Assembly (NCBI GenBank): GCA_043769985.1
Contig: JAYVIV010000271.1
Span: 1 to 30,536, forward strand
Origin: Arcicella sp043769985
Lineage (GTDB): Bacteria; Bacteroidota; Bacteroidia; Cytophagales; Spirosomataceae
Direction of reading: 5' to 3'
DNA length: 30,536 nt
In this document: in pieces, positions 7,128 to 14,705 of the stretch
Numbering within the stretch: position 1 is the first letter of the stretch
Layout: every line of letters begins with the position of its first letter
Translations under genes and position numbers: made by a program
Notes under the pieces: generated by a model
Seen by the model: the letters and a program-made list of their open reading frames with translations, nothing else
Database searches by the model: none
What the model was told of the DNA's origin: nothing

Positions 7128-7661
7128 ATGTTTAAGACGATAACTTCTCAAATAAACACCATAAAATTATTTTTATTGTGCTTATTTGTCCTCTTTCATT
7201 TAAGTTCTCAAGCCCAAATAGATACTTTTAGGTACTTGGATATGACTACTATTTTGAAGGATAATAAAATACAGTTGGCTAAAAATCAGTTAATTAAAGG
7301 CTGGTCGATGCGAGCCAATGGAAGCAACTTTTATATAGAAAGACGTGAGGATGTTTTTTTGCCTCAAACCGCACTTAAAAGTTTAGAAACCAACGCAAAT
7401 GTAGTTGAAAAGAAGGTAGGAGGTAAAAAACTCATGATGTTAAAGACCAAAGCGTTTTTTTTAATGACCATTGAAAAAAGAATTCCGAATGAAAAAATAG
7501 CTTTGTTCAGAACCACTGCTAAGGCAATTTATCAAACTGATTATTACACAATTTTCCTCTGGCAAGAACATGGTTTTACTTATTCAAACAAAACTATTCC
7601 AAGCAATTTGAACAAAGAATTTTTGAGTATTGAAAAATTACTTGGAACACTTTGGCAATAA
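7128..7661 (+). CDS. Secreted protein of unknown function
   Basis: A 177-residue protein with a clear N-terminal signal peptide: MFKTITSQINTIKLFLLCLF leads into a hydrophobic stretch ending SSQAQ, with cleavage likely before IDTFRYLD. I prefer the ATG at 7128; an in-frame ATG at 7104 would add eight residues before an already complete signal peptide. The mature part is basic and mixed alpha/beta (for example FYIERREDVFLPQTALKSLE) with no motif I can name. The next gene starts 38 nt downstream on the same strand, so the two probably form an operon. Likely periplasmic or surface-exposed; no function is claimed. Confidence 0.75.
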   Translation: MFKTITSQINTIKLFLLCLFVLFHLSSQAQIDTFRYLDMTTILKDNKIQLAKNQLIKGWSMRANGSNFYIERREDVFLPQTALKSLETNANVVEKKVGGKKLMMLKTKAFFLMTIEKRIPNEKIALFRTTAKAIYQTDYYTIFLWQEHGFTYSNKTIPSNLNKEFLSIEKLLGTLWQ

Positions 7662-7699
7662 TTTTACAAAAAAACACTATCAAATTTTACTCAACCAAT

Positions 7700-8071
7700 A
7701 TGAAACCAGATATTCCCAAAAAAGCACCAGGACAAAGATTAGTAAACAGAATGCCTTTAAGAACCAAATGGCTACTATGTGCAGGTGCAGGATTACTACT
7801 TTTTGGCTTTGGAATTTCCATCGTTAGTTCCGCAGCAACGCTTAAAGCAGACCCTTTAATTGCCTTTTCAATATGGTTCGTCATGGGACTTTATGGTCTG
7901 ATTATCATGAATTTAGGCTTGGTTCTGTTTGGTCAAGCCATTCGTTTTAGGGTTTTAATGGATATCAATAAGCGAATCAACAAACAAGAAAAAGAAATGA
8001 TGAAACACGTCAAAAAATTAAATCATTTAGGCGATGTTTTGAGAAATAAGGAGGATAAGAAGGGGAAATAG
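7700..8071 (+). CDS. Small two-helix membrane protein
   Basis: A 123-residue protein. Two hydrophobic helices are visible: WLLCAGAGLLLFGFGISIVS (about 22-41) and, after a short loop, AFSIWFVMGLYGLIIMNLGL (about 53-72). A highly charged, probably coiled-coil cytoplasmic tail ends in NKEDKKGK. The ATG at 7700 is chosen; a TTG at 7652 would overlap the end of the preceding gene and add 16 unconvincing residues. The gap to the upstream secreted-protein gene is 38 nt, so they are likely co-transcribed. I do not recognise the family. Confidence 0.75.
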   Translation: MKPDIPKKAPGQRLVNRMPLRTKWLLCAGAGLLLFGFGISIVSSAATLKADPLIAFSIWFVMGLYGLIIMNLGLVLFGQAIRFRVLMDINKRINKQEKEMMKHVKKLNHLGDVLRNKEDKKGK

Positions 8072-8080
8072 GTTTTATTT

Positions 8081-8177
8081 AGGTATGAGGTAGTAGGTAT
8101 GAAGTAGTAGGTATATGAGGTAGTAGGTATGAGTTAGTGGGTATGAGGTAGTAGGTATGGGGTAGTAGGTATGAGGT
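8081..8177. repeat. 14-nt tandem repeat (GAGGTAGTAGGTAT), about 6.5 copies
   Basis: Imperfect copies of GAGGTAGTAGGTAT run from just after the stop of the membrane-protein gene. One copy has two extra bases and others have single substitutions. The 14-nt period is twice the 7-nt period seen at other intergenic repeats in this window. No unique spacers lie between copies, so it is not a CRISPR array. Confidence 0.9.
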
Positions 8178-8262
8178 AAAATAATTCAAAAAGTTTTTAA
8201 AATATCTTGTAATCATGGAACTTAAAATAGCAAAATCCGATTTTTGTTCCCTCAAACCTCAT

Positions 8263-8297
8263 AAAAAAAAACCCATCCGTTGAGATGGGTTTTTTGA
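8263..8297. terminator. Bidirectional intrinsic terminator
   Basis: AAACCCATC (8269-8277), loop CGTTGA, GATGGGTTT (8284-8292), flanked by an A-run on the left and a T-run on the right. It therefore works as a hairpin plus U-tract in both directions. It sits between the convergent membrane-protein gene (+) and the small basic protein gene (-). Confidence 0.9.
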
Positions 8298-8320
8298 TTC
8301 TTAGAAGAAATTGTACAAAA

Positions 8321-8476
8321 TTACTTCGCAGCCTTCGCAGCAAATTCAGCTTTGATACTCTCGATATCAATTAACTTGATTTCAGGAGTTGTTGTCAAAA
8401 ACTTAATCGCATTGATTTTGTTAGTGGCTATACTCTTGTTTCTTCTATCTTTTCTTTTGAGTCTTGTAACAGCCAT
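8321..8476 (-). CDS. Small basic conserved-type protein, 51 residues
   Basis: A 51-residue protein starting MAVTRLKRKDRRNKSIATNK, with a strongly basic N-terminal half and a C-terminal half rich in Ile/Glu/Ala ending AEFAAKAAK. The open frame continues upstream to 8590, but that extension is encoded by low-complexity GTGATTT repeats and is not believable; the ATG at 8476 gives a natural start. The gene ends 24 nt before a good terminator. Composition suggests an RNA- or ribosome-associated protein, which is only a guess; I recall similar short proteins in Bacteroidota but cannot name a family. Confidence 0.7.
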   Translation of the reverse strand: MAVTRLKRKDRRNKSIATNKINAIKFLTTTPEIKLIDIESIKAEFAAKAAK

Positions 8477-8553
8477 TATGAACAGATTTTTAAATTGAAG
8501 TGCAAAATTACGGCTTTTTTCTTTTTCTACCAAATGTGAGTTGGGAAATAGTT

Positions 8554-8581
8554 GTGATTTGTGATTTGTGATTTGTGAGTT
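8554..8581. repeat. Heptamer tandem repeat (GTGATTT)
   Basis: Three perfect GTGATTT units (8554-8574) and a degenerate fourth (GTGAGTT). The tract lies upstream of the small basic protein gene on its 5' side. Confidence 0.85.
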
Positions 8582-8788
8582 AAGTAGCATTTTAAATAAA
8601 TTTATAGTTTAATGAATAATTCAAATAACTGATTATTAGAATGTTATGAGTATAATTATGTGTAGTAACTAAAATTATAATTTAGAAATACAATTAGAAA
8701 GACAGTGATTTGGAAGTATTATTAAATCCAAAGGAATGAAAAACCTTTCGGGTTTCGTAATTTTGCAAAGAATTGTAAGGTTTTAAAC

Positions 8789-8820
8789 ACTCACAACTCA
8801 CTAACTCACAACTCACAACT
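8789..8820. repeat. Heptamer tandem repeat (ACTCACA)
   Basis: Units ACTCACA, ACTCACT, ACTCACA, ACTCACA and a partial ACT, with one inserted A after the second. The tract ends 6 nt before the hisS start codon, so it would form most of the translation-initiation leader. Confidence 0.85.
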
Positions 8821-8826
8821 TTAAAA

Positions 8827-10185
8827 ATGAGCAAACCAAGTATCGTAAAAGGCACACGAGATTTCGGACCACAACAAATGGTTCGACGAAACTATATATT
8901 TTCAACCATTCGTTCGGTTTATGAACGTTTTGGCTTTCAGCCGATTGAAACACCCGCCATGGAAAACCTTTCAACCTTAATGGGGAAATATGGAGAAGAA
9001 GGTGACCAATTATTATTTAAAATTTTAAATTCTGGTAATTTTTCTGAGAAAATTGGACAATCAGATTTGGATGAAGGATATAAAAAATTAACCACGAAGA
9101 TTTCCGAAAAAGGCTTAAAATATGATTTGACCGTACCTTTTGCTCGTTATGTAGTGATGAACCGAAGTGAACTCACAATGCCTTTTAAACGCTACCAAAT
9201 TCAGCCAGTTTGGCGTGGAGACCGTCCACAGAAAGGGCGTTACAGAGAATTTTATCAGTGTGATGCTGATGTTGTTGGTACAGATTCGCTAATTTGTGAA
9301 GCCGAGATTGTATTAATGATTCATGAAGTGATGAAGGCTTTTGGTATTAATTTTTCTTTAAAAATTAATAATCGTAAAGTATTAACTGGTCTTTCTGAAG
9401 CCATTGGAGCAATAGGTCAGGAGGGAACCCTTGCCGTAGCAATTGATAAATTAGATAAAATTGGGAAAGAAAAAGTGTTGGAAGAATTAGCTGAAAAAGG
9501 ATTTTCTAATGATTCATTATCAAAACTTGACCCTGTTTTTGAAATTTCTGGAACGAACCAAGAGAAGTTTTTGAAATTGGAAGAACTTTTCCAGAATTCT
9601 GAAACAGGTAAACAAGGAATTTTAGAATTGAAGCAAGTTTGGGATTATCTTTCTGCTTTTGGTTTATCGGAAGAAAATATTGAGTTAGACATCACCCTCG
9701 CCCGTGGATTATCCTATTACACTGGGGCAATTTTTGAAGTAAAAGCCTTGGGTGTTCAGATTGGTTCAATCACGGGTGGAGGTCGTTATGATAATTTAAC
9801 GGGAACTTTTGGGGCTCCAGGATTATCGGGTGTGGGCATTTCGTTTGGGGTTGATAGAATCTATGATGTGATGGAAGAATTAGGTTTATTTCCTGAAAAT
9901 CAATCAGTTACTACAAAGTTATTGTTTTGTCATTTCGGAAAAGAGGAATTAAATTTTGCCCTTCCTTTATTGCAAATGGCAAGATTGGCAGGTTTAAATT
10001 CAGAAGTTTATCCAGATGTCAGTAAGATAAAAAAGCAATTAGATTACGCTGATAAAAAGCAAATTCCTTATGTCTGTATCATCGGTTCAGAGGAAATGAA
10101 TACTGGAAAATTAACCTTGAAAAATATGATTTCAGGAGAGCAGGAACAGCTGGATTTTGAGGAGATTTTAGAGAAATTAAAGTAA
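8827..10185 (+). CDS. hisS: Histidine--tRNA ligase
   Basis: A 452-residue class II aminoacyl-tRNA synthetase that charges tRNA-His. Motif 1 region KGTRDFGPQQMVRRNYI is at the N-terminus. KYDLTVPFARYV is at about 99-109, and motif 2 WRGDRPQKGRYREFYQCD at 129-146. The HisRS-specific histidine-binding signature LARGLSYYTGAIFE is near 290-303, and motif 3 GVGISFGVDRI near 335-345. A C-terminal anticodon-binding domain follows (about 360-452, KLLFCHFGKEELNFALPLL onward). Length is typical or slightly long. ATG start, preceded by an ACTCACA repeat leader. It converges on pgi with a perfect palindromic terminator between them. Confidence 0.98.
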   Translation: MSKPSIVKGTRDFGPQQMVRRNYIFSTIRSVYERFGFQPIETPAMENLSTLMGKYGEEGDQLLFKILNSGNFSEKIGQSDLDEGYKKLTTKISEKGLKYDLTVPFARYVVMNRSELTMPFKRYQIQPVWRGDRPQKGRYREFYQCDADVVGTDSLICEAEIVLMIHEVMKAFGINFSLKINNRKVLTGLSEAIGAIGQEGTLAVAIDKLDKIGKEKVLEELAEKGFSNDSLSKLDPVFEISGTNQEKFLKLEELFQNSETGKQGILELKQVWDYLSAFGLSEENIELDITLARGLSYYTGAIFEVKALGVQIGSITGGGRYDNLTGTFGAPGLSGVGISFGVDRIYDVMEELGLFPENQSVTTKLLFCHFGKEELNFALPLLQMARLAGLNSEVYPDVSKIKKQLDYADKKQIPYVCIIGSEEMNTGKLTLKNMISGEQEQLDFEEILEKLK

Positions 10186-10188
10186 AAT

Positions 10189-10224
10189 AAAATGCTCGTC
10201 AATTTTAAAATTGACGAGCATTTT
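10189..10224. terminator. Bidirectional terminator, perfect 36-nt palindrome
   Basis: AAAATGCTCGTCAATT, loop TTAA, and its exact complement ending in TTTT, beginning 3 nt after the hisS stop. With A-runs and T-runs at both ends it can end transcription of hisS (+) and of pgi (-). Confidence 0.92.
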
Positions 10225-10251
10225 CTTTTACCTACGTAACCTATAAAAAAT

Positions 10252-11910
10252 CTATAGAGTTGCAACACGCCAATTCTTATAAGCATTAATCAATCCATTT
10301 GTGGAAGAATCATGTGAAGTAACTTCCTCATTTCCACCTAATTCTGGTAGAATTTGATTGGCTAATTGCTTGCCTAATTCAACGCCCCATTGGTCAAAAC
10401 TAAATACATTCCATATTATTCCTTGAACGAAAATTTTGTGTTCGTACATGGCAATTAAACTTCCTAATGTTCTCGGGGTCAACAACTTAAACATGATTGA
10501 ATTGGTTGGGCGGTTACCAGTGAATACTTTAAAAGGAGCTAACTCATCAATTTCTGCCTGCGTTTTTCCCGCTTTAACTAATTCTTCTTCTACGACTTCA
10601 CGAGTTTTTCCGTTCATTAATGCCTCTGTTTGAGCAAAGAAATTTGACAATAACATTTGATGATGTTGTCCGATTGGATTGTGTGAAATGGCTGGTGCAA
10701 GAAAATCGGCAGGAATCATTTTTGTTCCTTGATGAATTAATTGATAAAAAGCGTGCTGACCATTGGTGCCAGGTTCACCCCAAATAATTGGACCCGTTTG
10801 GTAGGAAACTTGACTTCCATCCCGTCCAACTTGTTTACCGTTAGATTCCATGTCTCCTTGTTGAAAATAAGCAGCAAAACGGTGCATATATTGGTCATAC
10901 GGTAAAATAGCTTGGGTGTCTGCCCCAAAGAAATTATTGTACCAAATTCCTAAAAGTGCCAAAATTACGGGTACATTTTCGTTGAAATCAGCCGTGCGGA
11001 AGTGTTTATCCATCGCATGGGCACCTTCCAAAAGTTCAATGAAGTTATCGTAACCGACTGACAAAACAATAGATAATCCAATTGCCGACCAAAGTGAATA
11101 ACGTCCGCCAACCCAATCCCAAAAACCAAACATATTGGCAGGGTCAATTCCAAAAGCTGTAACTAATTTTTCGTTGGTTGAAACTGCCACAAAATGTTTT
11201 GCCACATTTTCAGAAGAACCTCCATTTGCCAAGAACCAATCACGGGCAGAATTAGCATTTGACATTGTTTCCTGTGTGGTAAAAGTCTTGGAAGCAATCA
11301 AAAATAAAGTAGTTTCTGGATTGATTTTTTTCAATACCTCGGCAATGTGTGTACCATCCACGTTTGAGACAAAATGAAGGTTTAAGTGGTTTTTATAGGG
11401 TTTTAAAGCCTCCGTAACCATTACGGGACCTAAATCAGAACCACCAATTCCAATATTTACCACATCAGTAATTGCTTTTCCAGCATACCCTTTCCAATTT
11501 CCCGAAATCACTTTTTCTGAAAACCCTTTCATCTTTTCCAAAACCGCATTTATATCTGACATAATCTCATGTCCATCAACTGCAATCGGAGAGTTTGAAC
11601 GATTTCTTAAAGCCACGTGAAGCACCGCTCGATTCTCTGTTTTATTAATGACATCTCCCGTAAACATACGTTCAATGGCATCGTCTAATTCACATTCATT
11701 CGCCAATGCGACTAAGATTGCTCTGGTTTTTTCGGTAATTATATTTTTTGAATAATCTAATAAAATATCCTCAAAACGGATTGAAAATTTATCAAAACGC
11801 TCAGTATCGTTCTTGAAAAGGTCTTTAATGGTTGTCTCTGCAATTTCTTCTCTATGTTTAGTAAGCAAAGAAAAGGCATGAGTTTGGTTGAAAGGAACAG
11901 AATTTAACAT
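10252..11910 (-). CDS. pgi: Glucose-6-phosphate isomerase
   Basis: A 552-residue enzyme interconverting glucose-6-phosphate and fructose-6-phosphate in glycolysis/gluconeogenesis. Sugar-isomerase motifs are all present: NIGIGGSDLGPVMV, SKTFTTQETMSNANSARDWF, the PGI signature FGFWDWVGGRYSLWSAIGLS, QQGDMESNGKQ, the second signature GEPGTNGQHAFYQLIHQGT, and SFDQWGVELGKQLA near the C-terminus carrying the active-site lysine. Length matches the long E. coli/eukaryote-type PGI (about 550). I chose the ATG at 11910; a TTG at 11940 would add ten poor residues. It is a single-gene unit, convergent with hisS and separated from the upstream GMC gene by that operon's terminator. Confidence 0.98.
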   Translation of the reverse strand: MLNSVPFNQTHAFSLLTKHREEIAETTIKDLFKNDTERFDKFSIRFEDILLDYSKNIITEKTRAILVALANECELDDAIERMFTGDVINKTENRAVLHVALRNRSNSPIAVDGHEIMSDINAVLEKMKGFSEKVISGNWKGYAGKAITDVVNIGIGGSDLGPVMVTEALKPYKNHLNLHFVSNVDGTHIAEVLKKINPETTLFLIASKTFTTQETMSNANSARDWFLANGGSSENVAKHFVAVSTNEKLVTAFGIDPANMFGFWDWVGGRYSLWSAIGLSIVLSVGYDNFIELLEGAHAMDKHFRTADFNENVPVILALLGIWYNNFFGADTQAILPYDQYMHRFAAYFQQGDMESNGKQVGRDGSQVSYQTGPIIWGEPGTNGQHAFYQLIHQGTKMIPADFLAPAISHNPIGQHHQMLLSNFFAQTEALMNGKTREVVEEELVKAGKTQAEIDELAPFKVFTGNRPTNSIMFKLLTPRTLGSLIAMYEHKIFVQGIIWNVFSFDQWGVELGKQLANQILPELGGNEEVTSHDSSTNGLINAYKNWRVATL

Positions 11911-11998
11911 GATTATTTTTTTTATACAAATGAGATTCAAAATTACGAAAGAGAAAATGAAAAATCTATTACGAGGGATTGTAAAAAATCAATCTCAT

Positions 11999-12035
11999 AA
12001 AAAAAGGGCAAATTCAAAAGAATAAGCCCTTTTTT
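11999..12035 (-). terminator. Intrinsic terminator of the GMC operon
   Basis: AAAAAGGGC (12001-12009) and its complement GCCCTTTTT (12026-12034) enclose a 16-nt loop. On the minus strand the hairpin is followed by a T-run, 26 nt after the GMC stop codon. Confidence 0.8.
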
Positions 12036-12060
12036 GCGATTGCACATTAACCAAACTTTT

Positions 12061-13785
12061 TTAAGCCAAATCTCCTTTTTTCAATGCATTTGCCGCAAAG
12101 TCAGCTGCACGAGCCGTTAGAGCCATATACGTTAAAGATGGATTCACACAAGAAGCCGAAGTCATAGCAGCGCCGTCAGTTATAAATACATTTTCAGCAC
12201 CCCAAACCTGGTTATTTTTGTTCAAACAAGAGTTTTTAGCATCCGTTCCCATGCGGGCAGTTCCCATTTCATGAATACCAATTCCTAATGTTTTCTTTTC
12301 ATCGTTATAAGTTGATACGTTTTTCAAACCTGCCTTTTCTAACATTTCGCCCGCATCATTTTGCATATCAACTCGCATTTTCTTTTCGTTTTCTTTGTAT
12401 TCTGCATCAAAAACAAACAAAGGCATTCCCCATTTATCTTTTAATTTATCGTCTAAATACATTCTGTTATCTGGATTTGGTAAAACTTCACCAAAGCCCA
12501 TCATACCAAAACGCCATTGTCCTGGATAACTTAATGAATCCTTGAATTCAGCCCCGATTCCCACTTGGTCTGCTCCACGTCCCCATTCATCACGAGTGGC
12601 ACTGCCTTGATACCCAAAACCACGAACATAATCACGTTTATCAGTCCCCCAATTACGAAAACGTGGAATGTAAATACCGTTAGCACGACGACCATAGTAA
12701 TAATCATCAGCCATTCCGTCGAATTCGCCTGAGGCTCCAACCCCCAAATGATGATCCATTATGTTTCGTCCTAATTGGTCGGATTCATTACCCAAACCAT
12801 TTGGATGACGTTTTGACTTTGAATTCATCATAATTCCCGTAGTTGGAAAAGCTGAGGCATTCAAGAAAATCACTTTCGCAAAATATTCAATTGACTCATT
12901 TGTTTTTTGATCAACAATTCTTACGCCAACGGCCTTTCCTAATTTATCATCAAAAATAACTTCTTGAACGATGGCATCAGGGCGGAGGGTCAAATTGCCC
13001 GTTTTCACAGCGGCAGGAAGTGTTGACGATTGTGTCGAGAAATATCCACCGTAAGGACATCCCATCATACAACGATTACGAAACTGACATTGAGCACGAC
13101 CTAAATCGAGAGCAATTTTAGATTCTCCCGTCAAATGGGCAGTACGACCCATAATAAAATGACGACTTGGGAATTCTTTCTCAATCCTCAATTTCATCTC
13201 TTTTTCAAGGGCATTCATGTTCATAGCTGGCAAATAATGTTCGCCATGTGGCAATACATCAATATTGTCCTTACCACCACTGATACCCGCAAATTTCTCA
13301 ACATGATCATACCAAGGAGCTAAATCATTATATCTGATGGGCCAATCGGTGGCAATTCCTTCTTTTCCATTTGCTTCAAAATCAGTAGGATTCCAACGAT
13401 AAGACTGACGACCCCACATCAAAGACCGACCTCCCACATGATAGCCACGAATCCAGTCAATTGGTTTTTTCTCAATGATTGGATTATCCTTGTCATTTTC
13501 AAACATATCTCGCCAAGGCTCATTTGCCGTATAACCCGTCCGAACATTGATGAAATATTCTTCGGCAGTTTTGCTATCTACACGCCCACGGTGCGGAAAA
13601 TCCCAAGGGTTTTTTGTGGCATTTGTATAATCGGTCACGTGTTTAATATCACGTCCACGTTCAAGCATGATAACTTTCATGCCTTTTTCACATAATTCTT
13701 TGGCAGCCCAGCCGCCTGATATTCCAGAACCAACCACGATGGCATCGTAGGTATTTGCTTTTGTTCCTGTTCCTATTATTTCCAT
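12061..13785 (-). CDS. GMC-family flavin oxidoreductase (gluconate/glucoside dehydrogenase type)
   Basis: A 574-residue FAD-dependent oxidoreductase. The N-terminal dinucleotide-binding motif is VVGSGISGGWAAKEL, followed by the ERGRD acidic end of strand 2. The FAD-contacting GGRSLMWGRQSYRW segment and a cysteine cluster CQFRNRCMMGCPYGGYFS (about residue 235-255) follow. The GMC C-terminal domain has the active-site stretch IHEMGTARMGTDAK (about 500) and NPSLTYMALTARAA. The family includes catalytic subunits of gluconate 2-dehydrogenase and glucoside 3-dehydrogenase; the partner gene upstream (subunit 3 family) supports such a complex. It has no signal peptide of its own and may be exported together with the Tat-signal partner, as known for related complexes. 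A cytochrome c subunit is not in the window. The sugar substrate is unknown; glycoside 3-oxidation is an inference. Confidence 0.93.
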   Translation of the reverse strand: MEIIGTGTKANTYDAIVVGSGISGGWAAKELCEKGMKVIMLERGRDIKHVTDYTNATKNPWDFPHRGRVDSKTAEEYFINVRTGYTANEPWRDMFENDKDNPIIEKKPIDWIRGYHVGGRSLMWGRQSYRWNPTDFEANGKEGIATDWPIRYNDLAPWYDHVEKFAGISGGKDNIDVLPHGEHYLPAMNMNALEKEMKLRIEKEFPSRHFIMGRTAHLTGESKIALDLGRAQCQFRNRCMMGCPYGGYFSTQSSTLPAAVKTGNLTLRPDAIVQEVIFDDKLGKAVGVRIVDQKTNESIEYFAKVIFLNASAFPTTGIMMNSKSKRHPNGLGNESDQLGRNIMDHHLGVGASGEFDGMADDYYYGRRANGIYIPRFRNWGTDKRDYVRGFGYQGSATRDEWGRGADQVGIGAEFKDSLSYPGQWRFGMMGFGEVLPNPDNRMYLDDKLKDKWGMPLFVFDAEYKENEKKMRVDMQNDAGEMLEKAGLKNVSTYNDEKKTLGIGIHEMGTARMGTDAKNSCLNKNNQVWGAENVFITDGAAMTSASCVNPSLTYMALTARAADFAANALKKGDLA

Positions 13786-13797
13786 TTATATTAATAG

Positions 13798-13825
13798 TAT
13801 TAGGTATTGAGTATTAAGTATTAAG
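13798..13825. repeat. Heptamer tandem repeat (TATTAAG), four copies
   Basis: Units TATTAGG, TATTGAG, TATTAAG, TATTAAG in exact 7-nt register. It lies between the two genes of the GMC operon, 12 nt from the GMC start codon on its upstream side. Confidence 0.85.
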
Positions 13826-13912
13826 ATTTTCAACGATAATACTCTACAAAATATCCTTGTGTTATTTAAATAATTTTAACTGTTGGTTGTTTAATGATAA
13901 TTGTTAACTGAA

Positions 13913-14452
13913 TCAGCTCATCGCCCAAACCTTTTGACCTTTTTGTAATTTTATGGCTTCATATTTTCCAGGTACTTCCAAATATTCAGCGGCTTTTGTT
14001 GCTCCTTGCTCTGAAGTAAAATAACCTAATATTGTTAAATCCTTCATAATATTCCAGAATTCAGACCTTTCTTTGGCGGTATCTTCTGCCTTGAGAAGTG
14101 TTAATTTTTGTTCCGTAGTTGCCTTCATAAAATCACCACTGGCACCGTCATTCAATTTGTCTAAGGAAGCAAAGAAAGATTTTTGTTGGTCTTCTTTGTA
14201 ACATTCCTTCAACATGTATTCTATGAACTCAGGCACTTTGGCTTCTTTCGCTCCTGGAGTAGAAGTTTTGGGTAAAATCATCTCTGCGATTTCCGCAATC
14301 ATTTCACGGTGTTGTGGAACGATGGAGAATTCTTTTCCAACTTTTGAGCCTCCCCCTGTCTTACAACCTTCCAAGACCGTAGCTAATGTTCCGACAGATA
14401 GTGTCCCGCCTATTAATAATGCAACACGGGCAATTGCGTCTCTTCTTTCCAT
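13913..14452 (-). CDS. Gluconate 2-dehydrogenase subunit 3 family protein
   Basis: A 179-residue partner subunit of the GMC dehydrogenase. The N-terminus MERRDAIARVALLIGGTLSV carries a twin-arginine motif and hydrophobic core, and TVLEGC gives a lipobox-like site with C30, so it may be a Tat-exported lipoprotein; either feature alone also fits. The mature part has the subunit-3 pattern: a conserved helix MIAEIAEMILPKTSTPGAKE, then VPEFIEYMLKECYKEDQQ, and further helices ending KLQKGQKVWAMS. In known complexes this small subunit is needed for activity and export of the flavoprotein. The GMC gene follows after 127 nt, which include a heptamer repeat, and a terminator lies after it. Start ATG. 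Confidence 0.9.
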   Translation of the reverse strand: MERRDAIARVALLIGGTLSVGTLATVLEGCKTGGGSKVGKEFSIVPQHREMIAEIAEMILPKTSTPGAKEAKVPEFIEYMLKECYKEDQQKSFFASLDKLNDGASGDFMKATTEQKLTLLKAEDTAKERSEFWNIMKDLTILGYFTSEQGATKAAEYLEVPGKYEAIKLQKGQKVWAMS

Positions 14453-14705
14453 ATTTTTATTTTTGATTAATTATTAGTGTACTTTTTGTTTAGGAACGGT
14501 AAATTTAATGCTTATAAACACGCTTGAAACTAACGTAAAATTACACTTATATTGTAAAAAATTGCATTCTTTTTATGTATTGTTAAAGTAATTTCTTAAC
14601 AAAATTGTTCAGAATATTCTACCGATTACGAATTCTTCCAAAGATAATTTGGTTGAATTACTTTTCTGTGCCTACTTGCAAGAAATTTCACAAATAAACA
14701 GCCAA

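Larger units (their letters stand above)
8477..8826. other. 350-nt intergenic region between divergent genes
   Basis: The space between the small basic protein gene and hisS has no credible gene. It holds two heptamer repeat tracts (8554-8581 and 8789-8820). A Bacteroidota-like -7 box TAATTTTG (8758-8765, TAnnTTTG consensus) lies about 60 nt upstream of hisS, but no TTTG -33 box is at the right spacing, so it is only a weak promoter candidate. A short AAACC/GGTTT hairpin lies just before it. Confidence 0.5.

Noticed and set aside
8081..8177. Possible CRISPR array
   Set aside because: The 14-nt copies are directly adjacent with no unique spacers and there are no cas genes.
8477..8590. N-terminal extension of the small basic protein by 38 residues
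   Set aside because: It is encoded largely by GTGATTT repeats and other low-complexity DNA; the internal ATG at 8476 gives a compact, plausible protein.
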